64,000 nucleotides of DNA, taken from Chloroflexota bacterium. Its GTDB lineage: Bacteria > Chloroflexota > Dormibacteria > Dormibacterales > Dormibacteraceae. The stretch is taken from NCBI GenBank assembly GCA_005882135.1, contig VBDR01000036.1, positions 1 through 64,000 on the forward strand, in the 5' to 3' direction. The translations under genes were made by a program, and so were the position numbers. The notes beneath the pieces are model-generated. The model saw only the letters and a list, made by a program, of their open reading frames with translations. It was not told where the DNA came from and made no database searches. Below, one piece after another: positions 22,689 through 31,984 of this stretch; the first letter of the stretch is position 1; the number at the start of each line of letters is the position of its first letter.

Positions 22689-25272
22689 AGTTCAGCCCCA
22701 GCTTGTGGCAAAGGTGGATCGAGTCGGGGTCTCCCCCATGCTCGCCGCAGATCCCGACCTCGAGATCGCGCCGGGTCCTGCGGCCCTCCTTGACCGCGAT
22801 CTCCATGAGCCGCCCCACGCCGGCCACGTCGATCGTCTCGAACGGGTTGCGGGGCAGGATCTTCTGTTCGAGGTAGCGGACGATGAAAGCTCGCTCGGCG
22901 TCGTCGCGAGAGAAGCCGAAGGTGGTCTGGGTGAGGTCGTTTGTGCCGAATGAGAAGAACTCGGCCTCCTGCGCGATCTCGCCCGCCGTCAGCGCGGCGC
23001 GCGGGATCTCGATCATGGTCCCGAACTTGTACGGTACCTTGACGCCCGCCTCCCTCTGCACCGCTTCCGCCACCGGCTTCAGCTCGGCGTGAACCGTGCG
23101 CAGCTCAGCCACCGTGCCCGCGAGCGGGATCATGATCTCGGGTCGCGCGTCGACCTTGCGCTTGCGCAGGTTGCAGGCCGCCTCCATGATCGCGCGCACC
23201 TGCATTCGTGTGATCTCCGGATACAGGATCGACAGCCGCACGCCGCGAAGGCCCAACATCGGGTTGGCCTCGTGCAGCTCCTCGACTCTGGCCTGGACCT
23301 TCTCTCGCTCGGCCAGTCGCGCGGGATCCTCGCCCGTGTCCTTGAGGTGGGTCGTCTCGCGTATCAACTCTTCGAGGCTCGGCAGGAACTCATGAAGCGG
23401 CGGGTCGATGAGCCGGATGATCACCGGCAGCCCCGCCATCTCCTTGAAGATGCCCTCGAAGTCACCGCGCTGCATCGGTAGGAGCTTGGCGAGCTGTTTT
23501 TCGCGCTCCGCGGTGGTGGTGGCCATGATCATGGCCTGCACGACCGGCAGCCGTTCCTGCTCCATGAACATGTGCTCGGTCCGGCACAAGCCGACGCCCT
23601 GGGCGCCGTTCTCCCGCGCCTTTTGCGCATCGCGCGGATAGTCCGCGTTCGCCCATACCTCGAGGCGCCGGAGTTCGTCGGCCCAGCGCAGGACCGCGCT
23701 CGCAGCGGGGTGCTGGTTCAATGAACGGGCTTCGATCGTCGGGACATTGCCGACGTATACCTCACCGGTGGTGCCGTCGATCGTGATCTGATCACCTTCT
23801 TTGATCGTGGTGCCGTTGGCAGAGAACTTGCGCTGCCGCACATCCACGTCGATTGCGCTGGCGCCCACGACGCAGGGCCGGCCCATGCCGCGCGCAACCA
23901 GGGCCGCATGGCTCGCGGTGCCGCCGGTTTGGGTCAGGATGCCCTTCGCCTCGACCATGCCGTGCACGTCGTTGGGGTTCGTCTCAACCCTGACCAGGAT
24001 CACCGCCTTGCCTTGCTTGCCCCATTCGACCGCGGTGTCGGCGTCGAAAACCGCGCCGCCGCTGGCCGCTCCAGGTGATGCGGGGACGCCCTTCGCGAGC
24101 GGGGACACTTTCGCCGCTGGGTCGACGCGCGGGAACAGCAGCTGCTCGAGCTGCCGCGGCTCGATGCGCGCCACAGCGTCCTTCTTCGTGATCAGCCGCT
24201 CCTTCACCATGTCGACCGCGATGTTCACGGCCGCCTCACCGGTGCGCTTGGCCGAGCGTGTCTGCAGCATGTAGAGCTTGCCGCGCTCAATTGTGAACTC
24301 GAGGTCCTGGACGTCGCGGTAGTGCTTCTCGAGCTGACGCGCGTAGCGCTCGAACTGCGCGTACACCTTCGGCATGTGGCGCTTCAGCGCATTGATCGGC
24401 TCGGTGTCGCGCACTCCCGCCACGACGTCTTCGCCCTGCGCGTTGGCAAGGTAGTCGCCGTACAGCTCCTTGCCGCCCGTGATCGGGTTGCGCGTGAACG
24501 CGACGCCGGTCCCTGACGTCTCGCCCATATTGCCGAACACCATCATCTGCACGTTGACCGCGGTCCCCAGGTCGTCCGGAATTCGTTCCATGCGCCGATA
24601 TGTCTTCGCGCGATCGGTGTTCCATGATTTGAACACCGCGTCGATCGCATCGCGCAGTTGCTCGACCGGGTCGGTCGGGAAATCGCGACCCGTCTCTTCC
24701 TTATAGATGCTGAGGAACCGAGCGACCAGCGGGCGCAGCTGCTCGGGCTTCAGGTCGGGGTCGGTTTTGACCCCGGCCTTCTTCTTGGCCTCCTGCAGCG
24801 CATGCTCGAACTTCTCGCCGTCGATGCCCTTGACCGTCTTGCCGAACATCTGAATGAAGCGGCGCCTCGCATCGAGGGCAAAGCGCTCGTCTTTGGTCAG
24901 AGCGGCGAGGCCCTTGGTCGTTTCTTCGTTCAGGCCCAGGTTCAGGACGGTGTCCATCATCCCGGGCATGGAGAACTTCGCGCCCGAGCGGACGCTGACT
25001 AGCAGCGGATCCTTCAGGTCGCCGAATTTCTTGGCCGCCTTGCGCTCGAGGATCTTCAGCGCCGGCAGGATCTGCTCCCATAGTCCTTTCGGAAACTTGC
25101 CGCCGCTCGCGTAATACGCGCGGCACGCCTCGGTCGTGATCGTGAAGCCATGTGGGACAGGCATGCCCGCCCGCGTCATCTCCGCGGCGCCAGCGCCTTT
25201 GCCGCCAAGAAGGTCGCGCATTTTGGCGGAGCCTTCTGAGAACTGATACACCCACTTGTGGACTTTCGGCAT
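22603..25272 (-). CDS. ppdK: Pyruvate, phosphate dikinase
   Basis: 889 residues from MPKVHKWVYQF. The ATP-grasp-like nucleotide domain has LLGGKGAGAAEMTRAGMPVP and LVSVRSGAKFSMPGMMDTVL. The phosphohistidine domain has GILTQTGGTASHAALVARGM with the catalytic His, and the PEP/pyruvate barrel has QGVGLCRTEHMFM and EFFSFGTNDLTQTTFGFSRD, ending VGICGEHGGDP. It interconverts pyruvate + ATP + Pi and PEP + AMP + PPi. The residue two before the catalytic His, usually the regulatory Thr of plant-type PPDK, is Ala here. ATG at 25308 would lie inside repeat copy 5 and adds an unrelated leader, so 25272 is preferred. Confidence 0.96.
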   Translation of the reverse strand: MPKVHKWVYQFSEGSAKMRDLLGGKGAGAAEMTRAGMPVPHGFTITTEACRAYYASGGKFPKGLWEQILPALKILERKAAKKFGDLKDPLLVSVRSGAKFSMPGMMDTVLNLGLNEETTKGLAALTKDERFALDARRRFIQMFGKTVKGIDGEKFEHALQEAKKKAGVKTDPDLKPEQLRPLVARFLSIYKEETGRDFPTDPVEQLRDAIDAVFKSWNTDRAKTYRRMERIPDDLGTAVNVQMMVFGNMGETSGTGVAFTRNPITGGKELYGDYLANAQGEDVVAGVRDTEPINALKRHMPKVYAQFERYARQLEKHYRDVQDLEFTIERGKLYMLQTRSAKRTGEAAVNIAVDMVKERLITKKDAVARIEPRQLEQLLFPRVDPAAKVSPLAKGVPASPGAASGGAVFDADTAVEWGKQGKAVILVRVETNPNDVHGMVEAKGILTQTGGTASHAALVARGMGRPCVVGASAIDVDVRQRKFSANGTTIKEGDQITIDGTTGEVYVGNVPTIEARSLNQHPAASAVLRWADELRRLEVWANADYPRDAQKARENGAQGVGLCRTEHMFMEQERLPVVQAMIMATTTAEREKQLAKLLPMQRGDFEGIFKEMAGLPVIIRLIDPPLHEFLPSLEELIRETTHLKDTGEDPARLAEREKVQARVEELHEANPMLGLRGVRLSILYPEITRMQVRAIMEAACNLRKRKVDARPEIMIPLAGTVAELRTVHAELKPVAEAVQREAGVKVPYKFGTMIEIPRAALTAGEIAQEAEFFSFGTNDLTQTTFGFSRDDAERAFIVRYLEQKILPRNPFETIDVAGVGRLMEIAVKEGRRTRRDLEVGICGEHGGDPDSIHLCHKLGLNYVSCSPFRVPVARLAAAQAAIGEGTGTK

Positions 25273-25295
25273 GGAGGTGCTATTTTCCCATGCTT

Positions 25296-25350
25296 CCTCC
25301 CCATTCATGGGGAGGCCGGCCGCCGGCGCAGCGCGCGGCCGGGTGGGGAG
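25296..25350 (+). repeat. Dispersed palindromic repeat, copy 5
   Basis: CCTCCCCATTCATGGGGAGG, then GGCCGGCCGC and GCGCGCGGCC as a larger second hairpin, ending GGGTGGGGAG. It fills the divergent gap between ppdK and the next plus-strand gene, so it sits in both promoter regions. Confidence 0.88.
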
Positions 25351-25370
25351 AGCCGATTACCCTTTCCACG

Positions 25371-25988
25371 ATGGACGACCTGGGAAAGGCGACCGAAGAC
25401 CAGGTCATTCTGGCCTGGCTCCAGGCCGAGATCGAGTCGCCCGAGTTCCAGGCCTACCTGGTCGGCAACCCACCCAATCCTGCGAACCTGTCGGTCGCTC
25501 TCAAGGCGGCGCGGTCGCCAGATCTACATGACGGCGCACAGAACGAGCTGCGGCGGCAGATCATCACCTCGGTCTACGGGTTCGGACAGAGCGCGGGCAG
25601 CTTCCAGGGACTCGGCGCCGACATCGGGTGGCGTCGATTCCGGTTGAGCACCGACGAGGTCGGCGAGCTGCTGTACGCAAGGCAAGGCGCGGCGTGGCCG
25701 ATCCTCGCGCCCGCCACTCGCAAGGTTGCCGAGGGCGCGACCAACGTCGGCCACGTCTTCACCGGCGACTCGACCAACATGGTCGTGCTGTCGCTGGCGT
25801 CAGGCCTGTGCCACTCGGACAAAAAGGTGCCCGAGATCATCGCGCTGCGCCGCCCCGACGGACATCTCGTGATCCTCGAGGGACACGCACGCGCGACCGC
25901 GATCGTGCTGGAGGCTCACCGTTTTCCGAATGGCGTTCAGGCTTACGTCGGCGACGGCCCGAGCGTCGCCAACTGGCCATACCTCTAG
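25371..25988 (+). CDS. Unknown protein with a ParB/Srx-like motif
   Basis: 205 residues from ATG. The N-terminal half is helical (QVILAWLQAEIESPEFQAYL, then ANLSVALKAARSP). The C-terminal half contains PEIIALRRPDGHLVILEGHA with RATAIVLEAHRFP, which matches the G-H-x-R core of the ParB/sulfiredoxin fold, and ends in AYVGDGPSVANWPYL. A DNA-partition role is not implied; the fold also occurs in nucleotide-using enzymes. It is followed 12 bp later by a papain-like peptidase and the two probably share a transcript. Beyond the motif I do not recognise the family. Confidence 0.75.
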   Translation: MDDLGKATEDQVILAWLQAEIESPEFQAYLVGNPPNPANLSVALKAARSPDLHDGAQNELRRQIITSVYGFGQSAGSFQGLGADIGWRRFRLSTDEVGELLYARQGAAWPILAPATRKVAEGATNVGHVFTGDSTNMVVLSLASGLCHSDKKVPEIIALRRPDGHLVILEGHARATAIVLEAHRFPNGVQAYVGDGPSVANWPYL

Positions 25989-26000
25989 GAGCTTGATGCC

Positions 26001-26768
26001 ATGACCCAACCCCGCGAGATCCGCCACTACGGGTGGATACCGGACGTGCCCGACCAGCGCGACCATCTTTACGCTGCTCCCGCCCAGTACCTCAAGGCGC
26101 TGCCGGCCCTCACCGACCTACGCGCCAAGTGCCCGCCCGTCTACGACCAGGGCCAGCTCGGCAGCTGCACGGCCAACGCGATCGGCGGAGCGGTCGAGTT
26201 CGACCGCATCAAGCAGAAGCTCTCGGATTTCGTGCCGTCACGCCTTTTCATCTACTACAACGAGCGCGTCATCGAGGGCACGGTGTCGATCGACAGCGGC
26301 GCGATGATCCGCGACGGGATCAAGTCGGTGGCGAGCGACGGTGTCTGTCCGGAACCCGAATGGCCTTACGACATCGCTAAGTTCGCGAAACGGCCGTCGG
26401 CGAAGTGCTACAAGGACGCCAGGCTGGACCGCGCCGTTTCGTACCAGAGCCTCATCCAGGACCTGAACCAGATGAAGGGGTGCCTTGCCTCGGGCTACCC
26501 GTTCATCTTCGGGTTCACGGTCTATGAGAGCTTCGAAACCGAGGCGGTCCGGAAGACGGGCCATGCGCCCATGCCCGGTTGGGGTGAGCGGCCGGTCGGC
26601 GGCCACGCGGTGATGGCGGTTGGTTACAACGAGTCCAGGCAGTGGTTCCTGGCCCGCAACTCATGGGGCGCCGCCTGGGGCATCAAGGGTTACTTCACGC
26701 TCCCATACGCGTACTTCGTCCAGCCAGGCTTGGCGAGCGACTTCTGGACGGTCCGATTGGTGGGATAG
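26001..26768 (+). CDS. Papain-like C1 family cysteine peptidase (cytoplasmic form)
   Basis: 255 residues with TAGGAG at good spacing from ATG. IRHYGWIPDVPDQRDHLYAA is the typical bacterial C1A leader; the active site is YDQGQLGSCTANAIGGAVEF (oxyanion Gln and nucleophile Cys), then GGHAVMAVGYN (His) and FLARNSWGAAWGIKGYFTLP (Asn). All catalytic residues are present. There is no signal peptide and only a short N-terminal stretch, not an inhibitory propeptide, so it may act inside the cell or be exported by another route. It is paired with the ParB-like unknown gene. Confidence 0.92.
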   Translation: MTQPREIRHYGWIPDVPDQRDHLYAAPAQYLKALPALTDLRAKCPPVYDQGQLGSCTANAIGGAVEFDRIKQKLSDFVPSRLFIYYNERVIEGTVSIDSGAMIRDGIKSVASDGVCPEPEWPYDIAKFAKRPSAKCYKDARLDRAVSYQSLIQDLNQMKGCLASGYPFIFGFTVYESFETEAVRKTGHAPMPGWGERPVGGHAVMAVGYNESRQWFLARNSWGAAWGIKGYFTLPYAYFVQPGLASDFWTVRLVG

Positions 26769-26811
26769 CCCCTCCGGCGCCTTGAGCTCCACCTCCGCAC
26801 GAGTGGGGAGG
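26769..26811 (-). repeat. Dispersed palindromic repeat, copy 6 (reverse orientation)
   Basis: Minus strand reads CCTCCCCACTCGTGCGGAGG, then GGAGCTCAAGGCGCC and GGAGGGG. It starts at the peptidase stop. The remaining gap to 27000 shows only a GAGGAG/CTCCTC hairpin near 26906-26925 and an AT-richer stretch before the next gene. Confidence 0.8.
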
Positions 26812-26999
26812 AAGCCCAACCGGAGCCCGGCGAGCAATCAGGGAGGGGGGCCCGCCGGGTCGGCTGGAGCATCGGCCTCGAGAAGTTGGAGATGGGGAGT
26901 GTAGAGAGGAGGAGGCCTTACTCCTCGTGGTATTCACATACGGCCCTACAGCGCGGCTTAACGAACGCGGCCTCCGAAACTTGCGTTTGAATTGACGCC

Positions 27000-27590
27000 G
27001 TGACAACTTCCCGGCTCGAGGCCTTCAGCGACGGCGTCTTCGCGATCGCGGCCACGCTCTTGATCCTGAACGTGTCAGCAGAAGGCGCGCCGTTGGGACT
27101 GCAGCTGTTGAAGATCTGGCCGAGCTACGTGGCGTACGCCGTGAGCTTCATCACGATCGGAATCATCTGGGCCAACCACCACACCGTCATGAGCCAGATC
27201 GCGCACGTCAACCGGCTGTTTCTGCTGCTGAACGTGCTGTTCCTGATGGTGATCGCGTTCATCCCCTTCCCGACCAGGCTCCTGGCCGAGCACATCACCA
27301 ATCCCGACGGCCTGCAGGCGGCGTCGATCGCCTACGGCATCACGCTGACGCTGACCGCCGTGTCATTCAACCTGCTGTGGCGCTACGCGGCCGCAGGGCG
27401 GCGCCTGCTTCGAACCAACGCGGACGCTCGGACGGTGGAGGGCATCGGGCGAAGCTACCTGCCCGGGCCTTTCCTGTACGCGGCGGCCACCGCCCTGGCC
27501 CTCGTCAACCCATATGCAAGCGCGGCTTTCTACACCGCGATCGCGGTGTTCTACGTGCTCGAGAGCTCGATCTTCGGCGGCCGCAGCTGA
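27000..27590 (+). CDS. TMEM175-family (DUF1211) potassium channel-like membrane protein
   Basis: 196 residues from GTG with six likely membrane spans. The first carries the family signature RLEAFSDGVFAIAATLLILN (R-x3-FSD), the pore-lining helix of bacterial TMEM175. Next come IWPSYVAYAVSFITIGIIWA, ANHHTVMSQIAHVNRLFLLL and LNVLFLMVIAFIPFPTRLLA. Bacterial family members form tetrameric K+-permeable channels; here there is a single repeat, as expected for bacteria. No linked ion-homeostasis genes were found. Confidence 0.93.
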   Translation: MTTSRLEAFSDGVFAIAATLLILNVSAEGAPLGLQLLKIWPSYVAYAVSFITIGIIWANHHTVMSQIAHVNRLFLLLNVLFLMVIAFIPFPTRLLAEHITNPDGLQAASIAYGITLTLTAVSFNLLWRYAAAGRRLLRTNADARTVEGIGRSYLPGPFLYAAATALALVNPYASAAFYTAIAVFYVLESSIFGGRS

Positions 27591-27648
27591 GGCGACCGGC
27601 GGCCGGCCGCGAGGGCCCGACGCCGGGCCCTCGCTTTCCCTGCCTCGG

Positions 27649-29352
27649 TCAGGCGAAAGGCGATTTCGCCGCGAAAACCCTGGAGAGGTCGTTGACCGCA
27701 CCATCGCGCGTTTCGGCGCCGAGCGGGGTGAGGCCGTAGCGGCGCTCGATCGTGGCGAGGATGGAGGTGGTGTCGTACTGGGTGTGGTCGACGACGAATT
27801 CCCCGCGCAGGCGCGGAGCAATGACCAGCGCCGGGATGCGCGTGCCCGGGCCCCACTGGTCGTGGGGTCCGGCGGTTCCGCCCTGGCCCGGAGGCACGAC
27901 GTGGTCCCACTGGCCGCCGAACTCGTCATAGGTGACGACGACCATGGTGTCCTTGCGGCAGGCGCTGTTGTCGATCGCCGAGAGCAGCTGAACCAGGTGG
28001 TCACTGCCGCGGCCCTCGCTTGTGTATCCGGGGTGCTCGTTCTCGAGCCCGATCGGCTTCACGAAGCTGACCGAGTTGAGGTCGCACGTTTGGGCCGAGT
28101 TGTTCGCAAGCTGCATGAACTCAACCTCGTCGCGCAGGTGCGTCCGCCCAGGGGTGCCGGTCGCATACGCGGCGTAGTAGTTGAACGGCTGGTGGTGGTA
28201 CTGGAAGACCTTGTTCGGGCAGTGCGGCCAGGCCGGGTTCGGAGCGGAGGCGGGGTCGGTACAGGTGGGATTCAGGCCGGGAGTGCCATTGCTCCAGCCC
28301 GGCGCCCCGACGTCACCGTTGGCGTTCGACCATCCGCCTGAGTACCACGCCCAGCTGACACCTGCGCTGGTCAGCTTGTCGCCGATGGTCGTGCCCGTCT
28401 GGGCGGGAAGCTGAGGCGAACCCTTGAAGGGTTGCTGGAAGGGCTGGATGGTGTTGACCGCGTAGTCACCGCATGCGCGGTTCGGATTGGTCGTGGAAAG
28501 ACCGCAGGCCTGTGTGACCGCTTTGTCGAGTTTGGCGGTATCGGTGTGGTAGAGCGGGTAGTTGGTCGGCATGCCCTTGATGTCGAGGATCGAGTGCTGG
28601 TCAGCCGGCGCGTCCGTCCATGTAGGGCTGGCCGCCGCGATCAACCATTGGTGGTTGAGGAACGATCCGCCGAACGCCGACTGGAAAAAGTCGTCAGCGA
28701 TCGCGTAGTGAGGGTGGCCGTCACTGTGCAGGTACGTATAGATCGGCAGGGCGCTCGTGTTGTAGTAGCCCATCGCCAGGCCGACCGCATCGCTGCCTGT
28801 GACGTACAGATTCTGCCGACCGTTGTTGAGCTGGTACTGCTCCTGGTAGAAGCGGTGCACGATATCGCGCGTGCAGCCACCGGGCAAATTGCTCGAATTG
28901 TCCGGGTATCCGGTCGCCGAGAACGGCGCCCCTGGGACAGGGCAGGTGTGCGCGCTCGCCGGAATGGATGCCTCGATGCTGAAGGGTTGGTTGGTGAAGT
29001 GGCTCGTGAAAGTCGTTCCGGTCGTCGTATCTGTGCAGACGGGACCTGGCGCCGAGACCAGGTTCACGTCGTTCTGCATCAAGCAGGTGTACACCGGTGG
29101 CGCCACCGCATCACTCTGAATCACCTGAGTCGTATGGGCGGCGTCAGCGTTGGCGCGGCCATTCACGCCTTCCCAACCTCCGTAGAGATTGTCGAAGCTG
29201 TGGTTCTCCTCGTAGATGACGACGATGTGGTTGATCGCGGAGAGACCCTTCTGGTCGGTGGTCGCCTGCACGGTCGCCAGCGCCGGTCCGGCCGCAACGG
29301 CCGTGACGAATCCGGTCGCCAGAGTGAGCGCGCGTCGCAACGATCGAGACAT
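27649..29352 (-). CDS. Secreted phosphoesterase (acid phosphatase / phospholipase C family)
   Basis: 567 residues with GGAGGAAGT before ATG and a signal peptide (MSRSLRRALTLATGFVTAVA, cleavage after ALA). The phosphoesterase-family core starts INHIVVIYEENHSFDNLYGG (metal-binding Glu-Asn-His-Ser). It continues with PHYAIADDFFQSAFGGSFLN and VVTYDEFGGQWDHVVPP, then QWGPGTRIPALVIAP and HTQYDTTSILATIERRYGL, all as in AcpA-like enzymes and non-haemolytic phospholipase C. It should hydrolyse phosphomonoesters or phospholipid head groups outside the cell. Internal Cys residues fit an exported, disulfide-bonded protein. Together with the phosphatase-fold protein at 4395 it hints at phosphate scavenging. 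Confidence 0.93.
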   Translation of the reverse strand: MSRSLRRALTLATGFVTAVAAGPALATVQATTDQKGLSAINHIVVIYEENHSFDNLYGGWEGVNGRANADAAHTTQVIQSDAVAPPVYTCLMQNDVNLVSAPGPVCTDTTTGTTFTSHFTNQPFSIEASIPASAHTCPVPGAPFSATGYPDNSSNLPGGCTRDIVHRFYQEQYQLNNGRQNLYVTGSDAVGLAMGYYNTSALPIYTYLHSDGHPHYAIADDFFQSAFGGSFLNHQWLIAAASPTWTDAPADQHSILDIKGMPTNYPLYHTDTAKLDKAVTQACGLSTTNPNRACGDYAVNTIQPFQQPFKGSPQLPAQTGTTIGDKLTSAGVSWAWYSGGWSNANGDVGAPGWSNGTPGLNPTCTDPASAPNPAWPHCPNKVFQYHHQPFNYYAAYATGTPGRTHLRDEVEFMQLANNSAQTCDLNSVSFVKPIGLENEHPGYTSEGRGSDHLVQLLSAIDNSACRKDTMVVVTYDEFGGQWDHVVPPGQGGTAGPHDQWGPGTRIPALVIAPRLRGEFVVDHTQYDTTSILATIERRYGLTPLGAETRDGAVNDLSRVFAAKSPFA

Positions 29353-29463
29353 ACTTGCTTCCTCCAAAACCCCATATCTCTGCGCGCCAAAGCGGCTCCA
29401 GGGAGTGTAGTTCGGCCTGAGAAAAAGGCAAGGGAACGGGTGGTTATGGTTTGGAGCGTGGCC

Positions 29464-30570
29464 ATGAACGTTTCCACAGGACTCGAGTCGCTGATCTGTG
29501 AGCTGGTGGCGATCGAGTCGGTGAATCCCGACATTGCGGCCTCGGGCGGCGGTGAGACAGCGATCGCCGGATTCGTTGCGTCGTGGTTACGTGCCGAAGG
29601 TCTCCTGGTCGAGGTCGTCGAGCCGGTGCCCGGGCGCCCGAGCGTGGTGGGAGTCCTGCGCGGCAGTGGCGGCGGGCGCAGCCTCATGTTGAACGCGCAC
29701 ATGGACACCGTGGGCGCGGGCGGGATGGCCGCGGCGTTCTCGCCCGTGGTGCGCGAGGGTCGCGTGTACGGCCGTGGCGCGTACGACATGAAGGCGAGCC
29801 TGGCGGCGATCATGGTCACGGCTCGAGAGGCGGCCCGCCTGCGCTTGAAAGGCGACCTGATCGTGACGGCGGTCGCAGATGAGGAGGTCGCGAGCCTCGG
29901 TACCTCCGCGGTGTTGGAAAAGTTTCGCGCCGACTTCGGGATCGTCACCGAACCAACCGAGCTGCAGCTCTGTCTCGCCCACAAAGGGTTCGTCTGGCTC
30001 GAGGTGGAAACGCACGGCGTCGCCGCCCACGGGTCGCGCTCCGATCTGGGCGTGGACGCGATCGCACACATGGGCCGGGTCTTGACGGGGGTTCTAGACC
30101 TCGATTCGCGCTTGCGCGAGGGTCCACGACATCGATTGCTCGGGGCGGGCTCCATCCACGCCTCGCTGATCGAGGGCGGCCAGGAGATGTCGACGTATCC
30201 GGCCCGCTGCGTGGCCAAGCTGGAGCGGCGCACGGTGCCCGGCGAAGACGGCGCCAGCAGCCTGCGCGAGATCCAAGAGCTGATCGGCGAGGAACGCGGC
30301 ACCGCCCGCGTGATGCTGGAGCGACCGCCGTCGGAAGTCGCCGGCGACCATCCGCTCACCCGCGCCGTTGCGCTGGCCGCAGCAGACCCGGTGCTTATCG
30401 GCGTCGCGTACTGGATGGACATGGCGCTGCTGAACGCGGCTGGCATCCCAGCGGTGGCGTATGGACCGGAAGGCGAAGGCGCGCACGCCGACGTGGAGTG
30501 GGTCGATTTGGCCTCGGTCGAGAGGTGCGTGCAGGTCTACCTGCGGGCTGCGGAGCTGCTCTGCAGCTGA
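29464..30570 (+). CDS. M20-family metallopeptidase / deacylase
   Basis: 368 residues. Catalytic-domain motifs are LMLNAHMDTVGAGG (metal His and catalytic Asp), YGRGAYDMKASLAAIM (bridging Asp), TAVADEEVASLGTSA (Glu-Glu) and FGIVTEPTELQLCLAHKGFV. The dimerisation domain is around residues 170-280 and the last metal ligand is near GEGAHADVEWVDL. The family includes ArgE, DapE and carboxypeptidase G2; no neighbour from arginine or lysine synthesis supports either, so only the class is given. ATG 29464 has GGAG upstream; the frame is open much further back without coding character. Confidence 0.93.
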   Translation: MNVSTGLESLICELVAIESVNPDIAASGGGETAIAGFVASWLRAEGLLVEVVEPVPGRPSVVGVLRGSGGGRSLMLNAHMDTVGAGGMAAAFSPVVREGRVYGRGAYDMKASLAAIMVTAREAARLRLKGDLIVTAVADEEVASLGTSAVLEKFRADFGIVTEPTELQLCLAHKGFVWLEVETHGVAAHGSRSDLGVDAIAHMGRVLTGVLDLDSRLREGPRHRLLGAGSIHASLIEGGQEMSTYPARCVAKLERRTVPGEDGASSLREIQELIGEERGTARVMLERPPSEVAGDHPLTRAVALAAADPVLIGVAYWMDMALLNAAGIPAVAYGPEGEGAHADVEWVDLASVERCVQVYLRAAELLCS

Positions 30571-30618
30571 CCTCCGGCGCCCGGCACGGTCGAAAGCATT
30601 ACCGGCGCGTAGTTCTGG

Positions 30619-31935
30619 CTAGTGGGTCAGCTCCGTCAATCGACCGGGCAGCGTCGCGATCGCGACCCGTTCTTGTTCCGTGCTGTCGCGCCGTCTGATG
30701 GTGACGGCCTGGTCGGTCAAAGTGTCGAAGTCGACAGTGACGCAGAACGGCGTGCCGATCTCGTCTTGGCGCCGGTAGCGCTTCCCGATGCTGCCTCCGG
30801 TCTGGTCGTATTCGACCCGGAACTGACCGCGCAGCGAGCCGATGACCATTTGCGCCACGTCGATCAGCTCCTGCTTCTTCGATAGCGGGAACACCGCGAC
30901 CTGCACCGGCGCCACGTTCGGGTGCAGGCGCAGCAGGACTCGGGGCTCGTTGTTCACGACATCCTCGTCGTACGCATCGAGCAGCAGCGTGATGAAGATC
31001 CGTTCCACGCTCACCGCCGGTTCGATCACCCACGGCAGGTAGCGCTCGTTGGTCTCCGGATCCAAATAAGTCAGGTCCTGCTTCGACTTTTCCTGATGCA
31101 CCGCCAGGTCGAAGTCGGTCCGGTCGGCGATTCCTTCCAGCTCGCCCCAGCCGAACGGGAACTCGTACTCGATGTCGGTCGTCTGCTTCGAGTAATGCGA
31201 TAGCGATTCCTGCGGGTGGTCGTACATCCGCAGCCGCTCGCGGTTGACGCCAAGGACGTCCGTGTACCAGCGCAGGCGCTCCTTGCGCCAGTAGTCGAAC
31301 GCCTCCTCGTCCTGATGCGGACGTACGAAGTATTCCATCTCCATTAGCTCGAACTCGCGGACGCGAAAAACGAAATTCCCGGGTGTGATCTCGTTGCGGA
31401 ACGCTTTGCCTTGCTGCGCGATGCCGAACGGCACGCGCACCCGCGTCGAGCTGATCACGTTCTTGAAGTCGACGAACATCCCCTGCGCGGTCTCAGGCCG
31501 TAGGTACACCTCCGACGCGCGATCCTCCAGAGGGCCGACGTGCGTCTTGAACATCAGGTTGAACATGCGGGCGTCGTCGAGTGTCCCGCCGCACTCCGGA
31601 CATTTCTCGCCCAGGACCTTGTCGGCGCGCCAGCGCTTCTTGCACTCGCCCAAGCACTGCCGGAGCGGATCGACGAAGTTCTGGAGATGGCCGGAGGCTT
31701 CCCACACCGCCTCCGGCATCATCAGCGTCGACTCCAGGCCGACCACGTCGTTTCGCAGCTCGACCATGTGACGCCACCACAGGTCGCGGATCGCCCGCTT
31801 CAGGGCGACCCCGTACGGGCCGTAGTCGTAGAAGCCCGACAGGCCGCCGTAGATCTCGCTCGACGGGTAGATGAACCCCCGGCGCTTGGTTAGAGCGACG
31901 ACCTTGTCCATCACTTGGTCGCGTGAAATGGTCAT
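30619..31935 (-). CDS. glyS: Glycyl-tRNA synthetase (alpha2 type)
   Basis: 438 residues of the single-chain class II GlyRS. Motif region KRRGFIYPSSEIYGGLSGFY is followed by zinc ligands (RQCLGECKKRW and LGEKCPECGG), VYLRPETAQGMFVDFKNVIS with motif 2 (GIAQQGKAFRNEITPGNFVF), motif 3 around EPAVSVERIFITLLLDAY and the anticodon-binding domain (NVAPVQVAVFPLSKK). GTG and ATG are adjacent at 31938 and 31935. It charges tRNA-Gly. It follows recO by 46 bp, at the end of a minus-strand housekeeping run. Confidence 0.97.
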   Translation of the reverse strand: MTISRDQVMDKVVALTKRRGFIYPSSEIYGGLSGFYDYGPYGVALKRAIRDLWWRHMVELRNDVVGLESTLMMPEAVWEASGHLQNFVDPLRQCLGECKKRWRADKVLGEKCPECGGTLDDARMFNLMFKTHVGPLEDRASEVYLRPETAQGMFVDFKNVISSTRVRVPFGIAQQGKAFRNEITPGNFVFRVREFELMEMEYFVRPHQDEEAFDYWRKERLRWYTDVLGVNRERLRMYDHPQESLSHYSKQTTDIEYEFPFGWGELEGIADRTDFDLAVHQEKSKQDLTYLDPETNERYLPWVIEPAVSVERIFITLLLDAYDEDVVNNEPRVLLRLHPNVAPVQVAVFPLSKKQELIDVAQMVIGSLRGQFRVEYDQTGGSIGKRYRRQDEIGTPFCVTVDFDTLTDQAVTIRRRDSTEQERVAIATLPGRLTELTH

Positions 31936-31984
31936 CACTCGGCCCCATCCCCCGATTGCGCCGGGTACTTCCCAATAAACGTCA

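Noticed and set aside
28432..29463. Long upstream extension of the M20 peptidase frame
   Set aside because: It is antisense to the secreted phosphoesterase and lacks coding features; the enzyme starts at 29464.
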